The notes beneath the pieces were generated by a model. It saw nothing but the letters and a program-made list of their open reading frames with translations. It did not search any database and was not told the DNA's origin. From Agapanthus africanus (taxonomy: Eukaryota; Streptophyta; Magnoliopsida; Asparagales; Amaryllidaceae): a stretch of 64,000 bases of DNA. Position numbers and translations under genes: made by a program. How positions within the stretch are numbered: position 1 is the first letter of the stretch; each line of letters begins with the position of its first letter. The stretch covers positions 189,799,044 through 189,863,043 of the forward strand of contig CM057344.1 in NCBI GenBank assembly GCA_030015575.1, in the 5' to 3' direction. This document shows, in pieces, positions 22,349 to 34,394 of the stretch.

Positions 22349-24514
22349 TGTTAGTTATATGTATGCCCTAGAGGCCATTACTGTACATACGATGTATATT
22401 GTAGTGGATGCTAGGACATATATAGGGAGGACTTTCTTACTCGACATGATAGTATGCTATCTAGTTGTACTTTATCTTAATATGTACTCTGATTGTCTCT
22501 TTGTTACATGTTGATAAAGCCCTTAGGATATGTACTCGACTACTGGGACTATGATGAGATCATACTAGTGGGGCCACGGTAGTCGACGAGTACATCCTAT
22601 AACTGTTCCTAGTCGAGGGTGTATCGAGACAGGGCATCGATACACCAGAGTAGACTAGCGTATACGCATCTTGACCCATATGATGGGCGATGGATGATCC
22701 CATATCCATCGGTGTTTGACATCAAGGATGGTGTACGGGTGCTCAGTGGAGACTGGGTACACTGGACGGACTCGCCGAGAACTCCCAGATGGTATTATAC
22801 CATACGTTAGATGGCAGTTCTCCGGTGACACTGGTACAGAGTAGTCTGTTGACCCGAGATCGTCATAGAGTCTTGTGTGGTTCCCACTGTGCTTTGATTT
22901 CCATCATACCACGTCCAAGAGGGCGTGCAAAAAGGTGGCTTTTGGGTACAGTCCCGAATCACATGGAAGCAATGAGCGATAGGAGGGGATTCGTCTCTCC
23001 CGGTATAGGGAGTTGATGTTGTGCTGTGTTCGATTGGCTATAACCGGAAATCCCTGGCCAGGGTTGCTGAGATTTACTGGTAAGTGTTATCAGTTGTTTC
23101 TCAAACTGTTATAGACCTCAAATCGACACGACTTATCAAGCTACTAGGGTCTGACGTTTACCACCCCTAGGCGAGATATGCAACATATCAGACGACGAGA
23201 CCGGACTGTACGGGAGTGTTACTGTTTAGATTCACAGGAGAATGTACAGGCTTGCTTGTTGATCTTCTGAGCGCTCAATACCTGGGTAGCTGTTACGTTT
23301 AGCTGACCGCTTGCAGCTTGTGGGTGTTTGATATGATCATCACCTACTGCCGGCGTATTGACGATTCTTTAGAGTCCTACACAGAGGTTTCTTGACTCAG
23401 GCAAAACGGAGTAGGAGCACATATGTGATATGTGCGGGACCGAGGATAATGCGATATGTGATATCGTATTATATTCTCGCGATATTTGATATCAGCCGGG
23501 TCATCGGATCAAGTGTTGATTCGATGAATCGGTACAGATAAATATTAGTCGGTTATATGCGATATAGCCGGATTGTCGGATCAAGTGTTGATTCGATAAT
23601 TTAATGTATAATAATATATATGATATATTAAATTACATTAACTAATATTTGCTCACTAAAAGATTCTTTTTCTCACTCGGGTAATACATTGATATATATG
23701 CGATATATGTTAAATGTATTATTTTTTTTGGTTACGATAAATATTATATATGTGATATATAATATTGTAACATGATATGATAACTAATGCAACTTGTTTA
23801 GTGGAGTTTAAACATGATTAGGGTTTGGATTAGGGTTAAACTTTCTAGATGTTTCTAGAAGGTTTTCTTTTTGTCATGATAAAGATATTTACAAGTGACT
23901 CATTCTTAACTCAACCCAAACCCTAACCCTTGGTTAATTCTCTACAATGGTTAAGTCAACCATGGTTGCATTATTTGTCATATTAATCCTTTCATTATTC
24001 ATCACAAAAGAAAATGGATCACTATTCTTCTTCTTCCTTCATTCTTTCATGAAAAAGCTTGCTAGATTTTTCCAAAGTGATGAATAAATATGAGAAAAAG
24101 ATAAATAAAGAGAGCAAAAATCCTACTTCATCATCCTCATCTTCCCTTGCCATTTAGATGAGGGTGTTCACATCATTTCATGAGTGTTAGCTTGTGTTAA
24201 AGAAACTTCAAGGTAGATCATCTTAGTATCGAAGATCGGAAGCAAAGGTTGCGTCTTTCTCTTCGTGGAACCTCTCGAGAGTCCGGATCCCGATGATCAC
24301 AGCGAAGGGACCACAACACGGAGCATATGAAGTGAAGGACCGGATCTACAAAGGTTGTAATCCCTCTCACTTAGTGTTAAAGTGTTTAGCATGCTTGTTT
24401 TCGCCTAATCTCTAGTTTAAAGTTCCGTATTCGGGTTGTTCGGCACGGCTAAATTTTTAATTGGGCATGGTTGATGCCTCATAGACCCTTGTGCGCGTGC
24501 CTAGCAACCCTACA
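22349..24514 (+). repeat. 3' LTR of element A (2166 bp)
   Basis: Nearly identical to 14290-16453: about 15 substitutions plus small indels in a poly-T run and near 24165. Followed by AACAA. Confidence 0.96.
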
Positions 24515-24519
24515 AACAA

Positions 24520-26294
24520 GTGGGCTATACTTGTGTAGAATGGTGTTGTGGTTCTCTTTCTCACTTCAAAATCCAATCTTGATGAGTATATTGCTCACTA
24601 CTAAGAACTAGAGAGCAAAAGAGAGAGGTTGATGAAGATGATGGCAATATTGAAGAAGATGATAACTATGTCTCTTAATGAAAAATAGAAAAATATATCA
24701 ATATATCTTTTCCATCTATCATCTCAAACCATGGTTGAATCATTATTGTACTAGAGTTAAAACACAAAAGGAAATTAACCAAAGGTTAAAAGGTGGGTGA
24801 GAATGGTTAGGTCAAAAGAAGAGTGTAGAAGAAAACAATAATGAATCTTTTCTTTCCTTTTATGTTTAAATATAAATACAATAATAATTCATAAATAAAA
24901 CCATGGTGTGAGTCTTATATTGCCACCATTTTCATATATATACAACCATGATAAATGTATGTATGCATGTATGTATGTATACACATCCATATGTGCATGA
25001 AACAAGAATGAAAGAAAAACATACATGCATTCATACATCCATCCAACACAAGAAAGGATTTCTAGTGAGCAACTAATGGTTAAATGATAAATCAACACTT
25101 GATTTACCAATCCGGCCATATCTCATATGACCCCTACCAAAAGCTAGCGGCCCGATCAATATACGGTATCCCATACGCGCATTTTAATCGGGTCCATGCG
25201 CATATCGCATACGCGCACCACAACGTTTCGCCTAGACTAGGAAACTCCATTGTGGGACTCTGAGACTCGTCAATACGCCGGCAGTGGGTGATGATCATAT
25301 CAAGCACCCCCAAGCCGCAAGCGGTCAGCTAAACGTAACGGCCACCCGGGTATTGAGCGATCAGAAGAGAACAAGCGAACCTGCTACAACTTCCGTCGAG
25401 CCGATCGGCAACACTTCCCGTACAGTCCGGTCTCCTCGTCTGATATGTCGCATATCAAGTCTAGGGGTGGTAAACGTCAGACCCCAATAACCGATAAGTC
25501 GTGCCGATGTGAGGCTCATAACGGGTCGAGAAACTACTGGTAACACTTACCAGCAAATCTCTGATCAGCCTTGGCAAGGGACTTCCCTGTTACGGCCAAT
25601 CGAGCACAGCGCAACATCAACCCCCAATACCGGGAGAGACGAAACCCCTCCTATCGCTCATTGCCTCCATGTGACTCGGGACTGTACCCAAAGACCACCG
25701 TTTTGCACGCTCTCATGGACGTGATAAGGTGGAGATCAAAGCACAGTGGGAATCACACAAGACTCTATGACGATCTCGGGTCTACAGACTAACCTGCACA
25801 AGTGTCACCTGAGAACTGCCATCTGACGTGAGGTATAATACCAACTGGGAGTTCTCGGCGAGTCCGTCCAGTGTACCCAGTCTCCACTGAGCACCCGTAC
25901 ACCATCTCTGATGTCAAACACCAATGGATATGGGATCATCCATCGCCCATCTCATGGGTCGAGAAGCGTATACGCTAGTCTACACTGGTATATCGATGCC
26001 CCGTCTCGATACACCTACGACTAGGGACCTTGAAGGATGTACTTATGGACTACCATGTCCCCACTAGTATGATCTGCATCATAGTCCAGGCAGTCAAGTA
26101 CACATCCTAAGGGCTTTACCAACATGTAACCATAAGACAGTTTAAAGAGATTATTATACATGTTAAGATAAAAAGTAACCAGATAGCATACTATCATATC
26201 GAGCAAGAAAGTCATCTCTATATATGTCCAAGCATCCAATATAATATACAACATCTGTACAATACTGGCCTCTAGGGCATACATACAACTAACA
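24520..26294 (-). repeat. 3' LTR of B, proximal piece
   Basis: Continues the LTR interrupted by A and matches 32615-34389. On the minus strand it starts TGTTAGTTGTATGTATGCCC right after the purine tract. Confidence 0.95.
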
Positions 26295-26305
26295 ATCTCC
26301 CACTT
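26295..26305 (-). promoter_or_regulatory. Polypurine tract of element B
   Basis: Minus strand AAGTGGGAGAT next to the 3' LTR start. Confidence 0.9.
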
Positions 26306-26308
26306 GCA

Positions 26309-29300
26309 CTAGGGCCAGCTGCTGTAGTATCGCATACCGAGCATCCCGAAGAGTCTCTCAAACTGTATCTGGGGAATGGCCTTCGTGAGTGGATCCACCG
26401 TGTTGTTCTTCGTGTCAACCCTCCTGACCTCGATCTCCCGGCGATCAACTATCTCCCGGATCAGGTGATACCGCCTCAGAATATTCCTGGATCGCTGATG
26501 GGACCTGGGTTCCTTGGCCAAAGCCACCGCTCCATTGTTATCGCAATACAAAGGTATTGGACGCTCAATGGATGTAACTACTCCAAGTTCAGTAATGAAC
26601 TTCTTGATCCAGACAGCCTCTTTAGCAGCGATGTATTCAGCCTCCATCGTCGAGTCTGCCACGGTTTCCTGCTTGGAACTCTTCCAGCTAACCGCCCCTC
26701 CGTAAAGGGTAAAGACAAAGCCCGACTACGACTTAGAGTCGTCCTTATCACTCTGGAAGCTCGAATCGGTAAAGGACTCCACTTGGAGCTCTCCGTTACC
26801 ATACACCAAGAACATATCTCTAGTCCTTCGCAAGTACTTGAGAATGCTCTTCACAGCTGTCCAGTGACTCTCTCCAGGATCAGCTTGATACCTGCTCACT
26901 ACACTTAGTGAGTATGCTACATCGGGTCTGGTACATAGCATCGCATACATGATAGATCCTACTGCCGAAGCATAGGGTATCCCTTGCATGCGAGCTCTCT
27001 CCAAATCAGTCTTGGGAGACATCTCTTTGGAGAGAGTGACTCCAGAGATCGTGGGCAAGTTCCCATGCTTGGACCCTTCCATACTAAACCTCTTTAGTAT
27101 GGTGTCAATGTACCTGGATTGGGACAATCCTAAAATCCGTTTGGATCTATCTCTATAGATCCTGATTCCCAATATGCAGGAGGCATCACCAAGATCTTTC
27201 ATTGAGAATCTTTGTGATAAGAAGAGCTTGACCGATTGCAGCATAGGAATATCATTTCCTATCAAGAGTATGTCGTCCACGTATAATACGAGGAAGACAA
27301 CCTTACTCTCTGCTACCTTCTTGTAGATACAAGGTTCATCTGGGTTTTTGACGAAATCAAACTCTTTGATAACGACGTCAAAGCAGATGTTCCAACTCCG
27401 CGATGCTTGCTTTAATCCATAAATGGATTTAAGCAGCTTGCACACCTTCCCGCTGCTCCCACTGTCTATGAAGCCCTCTGGCTGAGTCATGTACACGCAC
27501 TCTTCTAAATCACCATTTAGAAAGGCGGTCTTAACATCCATTTGCCAGATTTCGTAGTCATGATATGCAGCGATGGCAAGCATGATTCGGATGGATTTAA
27601 GCATAGCCACTGGAGAAAAGGTTTCGTCATAGTCCACACCTGGTCTTTGACGAAAACCTTTTGCAACAAGTCTAGCTTTGAAAGTCTCCACTTTCCCATC
27701 TACACCAAGTTTTTTCTTGAAGATCCATTTGCTCCCAATGGGTTTTACCCCTTCAGGAGCAACTTCCAAAGTCCATACTTTGTTGGTGTACATGGATTCC
27801 ATCTCGGACCGCATAGCATCCACCCATTTCACTGAGTCCCCACTCGTGATGGCCTGCTCGAAGTTAGTTGGGTCATCATCCTCCATGATGCAATCCTCGC
27901 TCCCACCATCCATGAGAAAACCGTAGTATCTCTCAGGTGGGCGAGGAACCCTACTAGATCGGCGGAGAGGCTGAGGTTCGTTGGGAGCTACTGAATGCTC
28001 TGGTTCCACTAAATCTTCTGTTGTGTTTTGTTCAGCTGGAACCTCTTCCAGTTCTACCTCAGAGCCTCTAATTTCTTTTGCAAGAAATTCCTTTTCTAAA
28101 AAGGTGGCATGTTGAGCAACAAATACTCTTTGTTCCTCACTGTGGTAGAAGATATACCCTCGTGAATGTTTGGGATATCCAACAAATTTGCACAAAACAG
28201 ATCTTGCCTCGAGTTTGTCCGGTTTTTGTCTTTTGACATAGGCCGGGCAACCCCATATCTTTATAAAATTAAGATATGGTCTCTTCCCTTCCCATATCTC
28301 ATATGGTGTGGTAGGCACAGATTTGGTGGGAACCCTGTTCAGTAGGTATGCTGCTGTTTCCAGTGCATATCCCCAGAAGGAAACAGGTAACTCAGCTACA
28401 CTCATCATAGAGCGCACCATATCTAATAGGGTGCGGTTTCTCCGCTCCGATACACCGTTGTGCTATGGTGTATATGGAGGAGTTAGCTGAGAGAGAATCC
28501 CATTCTCTTTTAGGAAGTCCAGGAATTCAATGCTCAAGTATTCTCCTCCTCGATCAGATCGTAGGATTTTAATACTTTTTCCGGTTTGGTTCTCAACTTC
28601 TTGTTTATATTCTCTAAATTTCTCAAAAGCTTCTGATTTGTGTTTCATCAGGAACACATACCCGAACCTAGAGAGATCGTCAGTGAATGTAATGAAGTAC
28701 GAAGAACCATCCCTGGCATGTGTAGACATGGGACCGCATACATCACTATGTATCGGTCCTAAGAGTTCGGCAACTCTTTCTCCGTGTCCCGTAAACGGAG
28801 TTTTGGTCATCTTGCCTTTGAGACATGACTGGCAAGTGTCATAAGATGAAAATTCAAACGGATTCAAATATCCATCCTTATGCAACTTAGCTAGTCTGTC
28901 GCATTGATGTGACCCAGTCTACAATGCCATAAGAAGGATTCGTTCAGTTCAAAACTCTTCCTCTTGTGTGTGTTTGTTATGCTCATAACTGTTGATTGAT
29001 TTAGAACATAAATGCCGTTGCATAACGTACCTGATCCAACCAACTTTTGGTTACGGAAAATGTTCATAACATTGTCCTGTAATACAAAATTATATCCCTC
29101 TTTACTCAACAAAGAAACCGATATAATGTTGCATATCAGGTTCGGCATGTAATAGCATTCGTTCAGAACCAATGTATTACCAGTTGGTAATACAAGGTGA
29201 TATTCCCCGACAGTCTTAGCTGCAACAATTGCACCATTTCCAACTCTTATGTCTTTATCACCTTCTCCAAGTTCTCTACCTTTCCTTAGCCCATGTAACT

Positions 29301-29568
29301 GATTACATATATGGGATCCTGACCCGGTATCTAATACCCAGGACGTAGAGCAAATGGAGAAACAGTTCTCTGTAACAAACACACCCGAAGAAAATGCATC
29401 AACATGTACTTTCTTCAATCGGGTGGCATGGGAATCCTGGTATTCCCCTATGTCCTGTTCATTCCTATAACTCTTATAAGAAAGAACGGAACCAACGTTC
29501 CCCAGCACAGTATAACATGCGGGTTCAGTCAATACATCCAAATTATTATCTTTATTAGGGCATGACAT
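26309..29568 (-). pseudogene. Copia pol of element B (protease, integrase, RT, RNase H), three lesions
   Basis: Read on the minus strand from the ATG at 29568. The protease site is WVLDTGSGSH (about 29320); the integrase zinc part is LWHCRLGHIN; the integrase core has Asp in HSDVCG, Asp in RSDRGGEY and the following ERRNRT block; RT has YVDDILLIGND (about 27255-27285); RNase H has [16 protein letters not shown] and the PLTKA end. The lesions are a one-base deletion near 28898 (after GHINAT), a TAG at 28464-28466 and a TAG at 26723-26725. The domain order (integrase before RT) proves Ty1/copia. It would make the enzymes that copy and insert the element. The start just after a splice-acceptor-like CAG (29578) and the lack of an upstream gag frame are odd. 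Confidence 0.93.
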
Positions 29569-30986
29569 GGTCGCTACCTGGAGAGAGAGAGAAGAAAACA
29601 CTTTAGCGTATGCTCTTGCAAGATCAGATTGGTTATTATCTTATCTAATCAGGATGGCTCCCACTGCTTTTTATCAAATCTTCCTTCAAACCCTAAAAGG
29701 AAAGACTAGCCGGGATTAATTACACACTGCAAGTTCGCCAATCTTTCAGCCAGGCCAGTGTCGGTACTTTGAGGGAGGTCCCTCGTGCTTTCGCACGAAC
29801 CTAATTAATGTAAACCTCGTTTTCCCAGAGGCGTAACCTCGTTGACACCTTTCTAGACACCTACTTGATCGGCTAATTGTAATGTGTAAAACTCTTCCAG
29901 GAGTAACTCTTACTCGCAGAGGGTATCGGGATCCAACTATCTCATAGAAGGTATGCAATCTCATTGCAAATTTCAACACTTGAAATTCCCGATAATATTT
30001 TGCCCCAAGCATCCTATGACCTTGACGGAGGTCAACAAACCACAGGGTGCAAGTCAAGTTCAACCCGTCATTTCTTGATTGAATCAAACCCACCCGCACG
30101 ACCCTTGACGGAGGTCAACAAGGTCGTACGACTACCCTAATCCAATCTGCATCATATGCATAAGCAGATAAATACTAGTTAGCTACCGCACACTACGCCT
30201 TGACGGAGGTTAACAAACGTAGCACGAATACTAAGTAGGATTTATCTGAAATGACGGAGGGCTACGTCAGGTTTTTCTGAAAACCTATTGCGTAATGAAC
30301 TTGATATCGTTGTAGAATGAAGTTTTGAAATGGAGTGATTTTGAGGCTTTTCTAGTTTTGCTAAAGGAGTCACTCCCGGTGAAGGGATCGTCGGTCCTTT
30401 CCTCGTCGAATGAGGTGCGGGATATATCATATATATCACTGTGCAAAGCAAAAACTCTTAAAAGCAATCAAAAGACAAACCGAGTGTGTAGCATCTGCCA
30501 GTTATTGCTAAAGGAGTCACTCCCGGTGAAGGGATCTCGGTCCTTTCCTCGTCGAATGAGGTGCGGGATATATCATATATATCGATGTGCAAAGCAAGAA
30601 CTGTAGCTACCTGTTTTATTTAAAATTTGATTCTACAACATCTTTGGTTTCTTTTCTTTCATTAATCACATTAATGAAGTCCCATCATATAAGTACCTAA
30701 ACATCACAGATAAATGCGACGTACACTTATGCCATCCGCATTCGCCTCGATGTCCCCTCGTGCACCGTTAGGTTAGGTAACTAACGACAGAGCAGGGCAG
30801 GGCTAGTGCGGGTGCAAAACATAAGTAACGTCTATATAATATATCATATATACTATATACTGTATCTATAACAGAACATCACATGATCACATCACAGATA
30901 TCGCAGCAGAAGAAACATATGAAACATTGGATATACCAGGACGTCCGTGTTTTCAATACGAGCCAGTATAAAACACGGATTCCACG

Positions 30987-31294
30987 GTCGTGATGAATAG
31001 CCAATCCTACACCCCTAGACCCCTACGAGAGCGGCAAGCAACCCTGCCAATTCTAGGGTTAGGAGACCCGTACTCGACTCCTCGAGTTGGTCTCCCACTG
31101 GACCCCAGAACCCGGTTACTTGTGCTCCCCTCCTTGGGTCTATCCTAATGCGGAAAAGTAAATAATATACAAAGGGTGACAGCTTCCGCAACCTGGAAGT
31201 GCCCCAATAAAAGATTATTACATACAAGTTTTTACATGAATGAAAATGAAAAACACTCATCTCACATAAAAACCCCCGGCTATTCGAACACGAC
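30987..31294 (-). ncRNA. Nested long-range stem domain of B's leader
   Basis: Closing stem 30987-31002 with 31278-31294 (GTCGTG / CACGAC on the minus strand). The inner hairpin is 31036-31121 with TTCTGGGGT against ACCCTAGAA, where A's A-T pair becomes a G-U wobble, and AAGTAAC against GTTGCTT, again a wobble. Pairing is kept while sequence changes. Confidence 0.75.
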
Positions 31295-32050
31295 GATCCA
31301 ATATAACATATCCAGCAACACATAACATCACATGTCATCAACGTAAGTAAGTATGCATACCCCAATTGTCGTTGACGTATAGCAACGAAACCGGCGATAT
31401 CGACATACTACACTTACGGTCACAGAAAAGAAAGTGTAAAACTGCAATATCTGGAATCCACATTCTCTCTCTAGACATCGTAAATGCGAAGTATCACATA
31501 CCTCATATTTCATGTCTTATAATGTGAATTACACACATTGCATCACATTCCGAATAAACAGACAGTATTAAAGTTTTCGAACGACCGATCAAATACCCAA
31601 GATTCACTAAAGCTCAACACTTGAGCGAAGTTCAAAAACTTGGAGTGTGACACAGTAGTAGCGGTCCAGCCGTAGAAGGGTCAAGCCAACGCCTCACATG
31701 TGGCACGCCGTACTGCCCCAAACCCTAAGGTTCAATGGGCAGTTCAAGACGGTCACATAATCGAGTTAAGGTTTGTTGTCTTCTAGAGGGACCACCGCAA
31801 AAAGACTTGCACGTATCTCCAAAGTATTTAAACCCCGTGAAAAGTGAGCAAATGATACTTGTTCAAACACTTCACTACTTTCTAATTTACCCGGAAAAGG
31901 CACGAAATCAAAATTCTGATCGAACAGACGAGTCTAAAAATATCTCCAGAATTTTTCATCACCAAAAACAGATTAAAAATAACCTAAAAATTATACTAGC
32001 AGAACTAAACATTACGGCACAAAAATTATACACTGTTAGAAGAGAACGGC

Positions 32051-32083
32051 GGCCTAAGCAAGCTTAGGCCGCGTTTCCGCGGC
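32051..32083 (-). ncRNA. Two GC-rich hairpins near B's primer site
   Basis: GGCCTAAGC-AA-GCTTAGGCC (32051-32070) has a perfect 9-bp stem. GCCGCG-TTTC-CGCGGC (32068-32083) reads GCCGCG-GAAA-CGCGGC on the element's own strand, a GNRA tetraloop. They overlap by three bases, so the two folds exclude each other in part. The position corresponds to A's hairpin, but the sequence is different. Confidence 0.7.
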
Positions 32084-32270
32084 AAGATAGACATATCACG
32101 AAAAAAATTTTATGCCGTAATTCTTAGTTTTTCCTGCTGTAATTTTTACATATTTTTAATTCTCAAAATAACCAGATTCTGAAAAAAGTCCAGAGAGCAC
32201 CAAAAACCGTATTTTTTCGGTTCGATCGGAGTTTTAACTTCGTAAAAAGGGCGCCTAATGTTCTAGGTCG

Positions 32271-32282
32271 GCTCTGATACCA
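32271..32282 (-). promoter_or_regulatory. Primer-binding site of element B
   Basis: Minus strand TGGTATCAGAGC, a perfect tRNA-iMet complement, one base from the LTR. Confidence 0.92.
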
Positions 32283-32283
32283 A

Positions 32284-34389
32284 TGTTGGGTTAGCATAGC
32301 ACCTCATGAAGGGTTTGGGAGCATCACATGAACCAAATAAGTAGTCTTTAGGGTGCTAAGCTAATGAATATAGAATCGTTCCTAGAATCGATTAGGGTTT
32401 CGAAATATTTCCATATCAACATATGAAAGGAAAGCTAGGATTTAGAGAGTACAACCTTTGTAGCTCCCTACGCTAGACTCCTCGGCTACTTGGGGGTTGA
32501 AAAAACTCCGCTTGAACTCCTCGACGTCACCGATGATCCACCCGGAGTCCGCTTTGTCCAAGCTTGCGACTTTCTCCGATCAAGTGAACGGAATCAAGTT
32601 AACACCCTAAACAAGTGGGCTATACTTGTGTAGAATGGTGTTGTGGTTCTCTTTCTCACTTCAAAATCCAATCTTGATGAGTATATTGCTCACTACTAAG
32701 AACTAGAGAGCAAAAGAGAGAGGTTGATGAAGATGATGGCAATATTGAAGAAGATGATAACTATGTCTCTTAATGAAAAATAGAAAAATATATCAATATA
32801 TCTTTTCCATCTATCATCTCAAACCATGGTTGAATCATTATTGTACTAGAGTTAAAACACAAAAGGAAATTAACCAAAGGTTAAAAGGTGGGTGAGAATG
32901 GTTAGGTCAAAAGAAGAGTGTAGAAGAAAACAATAATGAATCTTTTCTTTCCTTTTATGTTTAAATATAAATACAATAATAATTCATAAATAAAACCATG
33001 GTGTGAGTCTTATATTGCCACCATTTTCATATATATACAACCATGATAAATGTATGTATGCATGTATGTATGTATACACATCCATATGTGCATGAAACAA
33101 GAATGAAAGAAAAACATACATGCATTCATACATCCATCCAACACAAGAAAGGATTTCTAGTGAGCAACTAATGGTTAAATGATAAATCAACACTTGATTT
33201 ACCAATCCGGCCATATCTCATATGACCCCTACCAAAAGCTAGCGGCCCGATCAATATACGGTATCCCATACGCGCATTTTAATCGGGTCCATGCGCATAT
33301 CGCATACGCGCACCACAACGTTTCGCCTGGACTAGGAAACTCCATTGTGGGACTCTGAGACTCGTCAATACGCCGGCAGTGGGTGATAATCATATCAAGC
33401 ACCCCCAAGCCGCAAGCGGTCAGCTAAACGTAACGGCCACCCGGGTATTGAGCGATCAGAAGAGAACAAGCGAACCTGCTACAACTCCCGTCGAGCCGAT
33501 CGGCAACACTTCCCGTACAGTCCGGTCTCCTCGTCTGATATGTCGCATATCAAGTCTAGGGGTGGTAAACGTCAGACCCCAATAACCGATAAGTCGTGCC
33601 GATGTGAGGCTCATAACGGGTCGAGAAACTACTGGTAACACTTACCAGCAAATCTCTGATCAGCCCTGGCCAGGGACTTCCCTGTTACGGCCAATCGAGC
33701 ACAGCGCAACATCAACCCCCAATACCGGGAGAGACGAAACCCCTCCTATCGCTCATTGCCTCCATGCGACTCGGGACTGTACCCAAAGACCACCGTTTTG
33801 CACGCCCTCATGGACGTGGTAAGGTGGAGATCAAAGCACAGTGGGAATCACACAAGACTCTATGACGATCTCGGGTCTACAGACTAACCTGCACAAGTGT
33901 CACCTGAGAACTGCCATCTGACGTGAGGTATAATACCAACTGGGAGTTCTCGGCGAGTCCGTCCAGTGTACCCAGTCTCCACTGAGCACCCGTACACCAT
34001 CTCTGATGTCAAATACCAATGGATATGGGATCATCCATCGCCCATCACATGGGTCGAGAAGCGTATACGCTAGTCTACACTGGTATATTGATGCCCCGTC
34101 TCGATACACCTACGACTAGGGACCTTGAAGGATGTACTTATGGACTACCATGTCCCCACTAGTATGATCTGCATCATAGTCCAGGCAGTCAAGTACACAT
34201 CCTAAGGGCTTTACCAACATGTAACCATAAGACAGTTTAAAGAGACTAGTATACATATTAAGATAAAGAGTAACCAGATAGCATACTATCATATCGAGCA
34301 AGAAAGTCATCTCTATATATGTCCAAGCATCCAATATAATATACAACATCTGTACAATACTGGCCTCTAGGGCATACATACAACTAACA
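32284..34389 (-). repeat. 5' LTR of element B (2106 bp)
   Basis: Same length as the reconstructed 3' LTR, about 20 differences by eye. It contains the uninterrupted target of element A near 32606. On the minus strand it runs TGTTAGTTGTATG ... AACCCAACA. Confidence 0.95.
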
Positions 34390-34394
34390 GATGC

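Larger units (their letters stand above)
14290..24514 (+). mobile_element. Element A: defective Angela/BARE-like copia element
   Basis: 10,225 bp with two near-identical LTRs, a primer site, the structured leader, a badly damaged pol and a purine tract. It lies in B's 3' LTR in the opposite orientation, with a perfect 5-bp TSD and a visible empty site. About 15 base differences between its 2.16-kb LTRs make it the youngest datable insertion of the nest. Its pol has large deletions also present in J, so the lineage was already defective before A inserted and must have been mobilised by another element. Confidence 0.96.
29578..32270 (-). other. Structured non-coding leader of element B, in the place of gag
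   Basis: Homologous to A's leader through most of its length, again without a gag frame. Minus-strand structures include the CTCTCTCTCTCCAG end (29578), CGTGC-GAAA-GCACG (29784-29797), GAGTAA...TTACTC near 29905, three TTGAC hairpins (30022-30213), a duplicated ~150-base unit (about 30325-30605), CGTTAG...CTAACG near 30765, the large hairpin 31036-31121 and its closing stem 30987-31002 with 31278-31294. GTAAGT/ACTTAC lies at 31343-31417. The +1 to +400 part next to the primer site has GC-rich hairpins. Confidence 0.75.
13959..34389 (-). mobile_element. Element B: Angela/BARE-like Ty1/copia, nearly intact pol, no gag
   Basis: Complete minus-strand copia element, about 10.2 kb without the nested A. 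The 5' LTR is 32284-34389, the primer site 32271-32282, the structured leader 29578-32270, pol 26309-29568, the purine tract 26295-26305, and the 3' LTR is in two pieces (24520-26294 and 13959-14289). Both LTRs are exactly 2106 bp once A and one AACAA are removed. They differ by roughly 20 bases by eye. Only three lesions interrupt pol, so B or a close relative may have supplied enzymes to A and J. A gag gene is not visible. Confidence 0.95.

Noticed and set aside
29740-30230. Group II or group I intron core suggested by GAAA tetraloops and nested stems
   Set aside because: No domain V-like bulged helix, no GTGYG start or AY end, and none of the group I P/Q/R/S core words could be found.
30325-31365. 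Coding sequence on the leader's strands (90-116 residue frames)
   Set aside because: The frames lie in inverted repeats, are not collinear between A, B and J and have no gag-like motifs.
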